A stretch of 64,000 bases of DNA, from the NCBI GenBank assembly GCA_023101505.1, contig LVZA01000001.1:930001-994000 (forward strand), read 5' to 3'. A model generated the notes under the pieces. It worked only from the letters and a program-made list of their open reading frames with translations, ran no database searches and was not told where the DNA came from. This DNA comes from Pasteurellaceae bacterium Pebbles2. Its GTDB lineage: Bacteria > Pseudomonadota > Gammaproteobacteria > Enterobacterales > Pasteurellaceae. Both the position numbers and the translations under genes were made by a program. Shown here piece after piece: positions 62,025 through 64,000 of this stretch (the first letter of the stretch is position 1; each line of letters begins with the position of its first letter).

Positions 62025-62236
62025 TACAACCTCAAATGTTTTCACTATTTAATTATTCAATTAGACAATCTCACACTCAAAGCGAATTAAATTAAACTAA
62101 ACACTTAGCTGCTTTTGTTCAGCTAAGATTTTTTTTCGACAAATGGTTAGTTTGTCTTTCTTACTCAGACTTTTTCGTATTCTTACTTAAGTTGCTTTCG
62201 CTTCTCGTTCTGAACTTGAAAGTCTCTTCAGTTTTT

Positions 62237-62263
62237 CAGCTTGTTTCCAATTTTTTAAAGAAC
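62237..62263 (-). promoter_or_regulatory. boxA-like antitermination site before 23S
   Basis: On the minus strand GTTCTTTAAAAAATT resembles the rRNA boxA (TGCTCTTTAACAA) in the 16S-23S spacer, followed by GGAAACAAGCTG. It lies between tRNA-Glu and 23S. It is also complementary to 58880-58903. Confidence 0.6.
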
Positions 62264-62295
62264 AGTCGATAATTTTTCGCAAAATCATCTTTCAG

Positions 62296-62371
62296 TGGCG
62301 TCCCCACGGGGATTCGAACCCCGGTTACCGCCGTGAAAGGGCGATGTCCTAGGCCTCTAGACGATGGGGAC
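62296..62371 (-). tRNA. tRNA-Glu (anticodon TTC)
   Basis: On the minus strand the 76-base gene starts GTCCCCATCGTCTAGAGG and ends GGGGACGCCA, with encoded CCA. The anticodon arm CGCCCTTTCACGGCG gives TTC. The T arm is GGGGTTCGAATCCCC. It is the only tRNA in the 16S-23S spacer, so this is a tRNA-Glu type rrn operon. Confidence 0.97.
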
Positions 62372-62528
62372 AGCAATGAAAGATAATCTTTTTATCATTT
62401 TATTACTTGCAGCAGGCTTTCTCGTGTTCGACCTAGAAAACACAACCAAACTGCGGGGTCTTTTGTTCTTGTTTTGTCTATAACTATCAGCCAATCTGTG
62501 TGAGCGCTTGTCGTCGCCTAATTTTTGG

Positions 62529-64000
<1,472 letters not shown>

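Overview
The window comes from a Pasteurellaceae chromosome. The nine-base DNA uptake signal AAGTGCGGT (or its complement ACCGCACTT) occurs about 65 times by eye, which is the Haemophilus/Aggregatibacter/Pasteurella ('Hin') dialect. Proteins and gene orders also match that family: nikKLMQO, gnd-pgl-zwf-cysQ, fruBKA, a short GlpG, and nlpD with no rpoS after it. The genus cannot be fixed by reading alone; the nearly complete 16S gene at the right end would settle it.

Layout. 1-4.6 kb is a deoxyribose locus: deoC-deoR leftward and deoK-deoP-deoX rightward from a shared control region with CRP-type sites. 4.6-7.5 kb holds a compact class I ribonucleotide reductase (nrdB-nrdA) behind NrdR-type boxes and an unexplained leader hairpin. 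7.5-13.9 kb carries glpG-glpR, glpE-rmuC, a zinc-ribbon protein and the envC-yibQ pair. 14-20.3 kb carries gpmA, narQ, an acetyltransferase, a lone hypC, trmA, fieF and rsmJ. 20.4-24.9 kb is the str operon (rpsL-rpsG-fusA-tuf). 25.1-30.8 kb has an SOS-controlled dinI, a small DUF406 protein, fruBKA and a lipoprotein. 30.8-37 kb holds yqhA and the ftsB-ispD-ispF-truD-surE-yqaA-lipoprotein-nlpD cluster. 37.1-43.6 kb is the periplasmic nitrate reductase operon napFDAGHBC behind a consensus FNR site. 43.7-46.7 kb is an ECF-type nickel/cobalt importer (nikKLMQO). 46.9-58.5 kb holds pckA, glmU, an MFS protein, anmK-mazG-murQ and gnd-pgl-zwf-cysQ. From 58.6 kb to the end lies an rRNA operon on the minus strand, read 16S (cut by the window end), tRNA-Glu, 23S with an intervening sequence, 5S.

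How it fits together. The picture is a facultative anaerobe. NarQ senses nitrate and Nap reduces it in the periplasm under FNR control. PckA, GpmA, the fructose PTS and the oxidative pentose phosphate genes feed central carbon metabolism. Deoxyribose is taken up, phosphorylated and cleaved by DeoP, DeoK and DeoC. HypC and the nickel importer point to a [NiFe] enzyme encoded elsewhere. EnvC and NlpD activate septal amidases, while AnmK and MurQ recycle cell-wall sugars.

Most of this is ordinary core genome. The items most worth a second look are: the compact RNR and its leader; the USS-encoded peptides (TAL in signal peptides, a USS hairpin coding an insertion in the acetyltransferase, a USS-bearing IspD extension); the small lipoprotein related to the NlpD N-terminus; the 23S intervening sequence; and the tandem CRP sites of the deo locus. 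I found no CRISPR array, insertion sequence, prophage or defence island.
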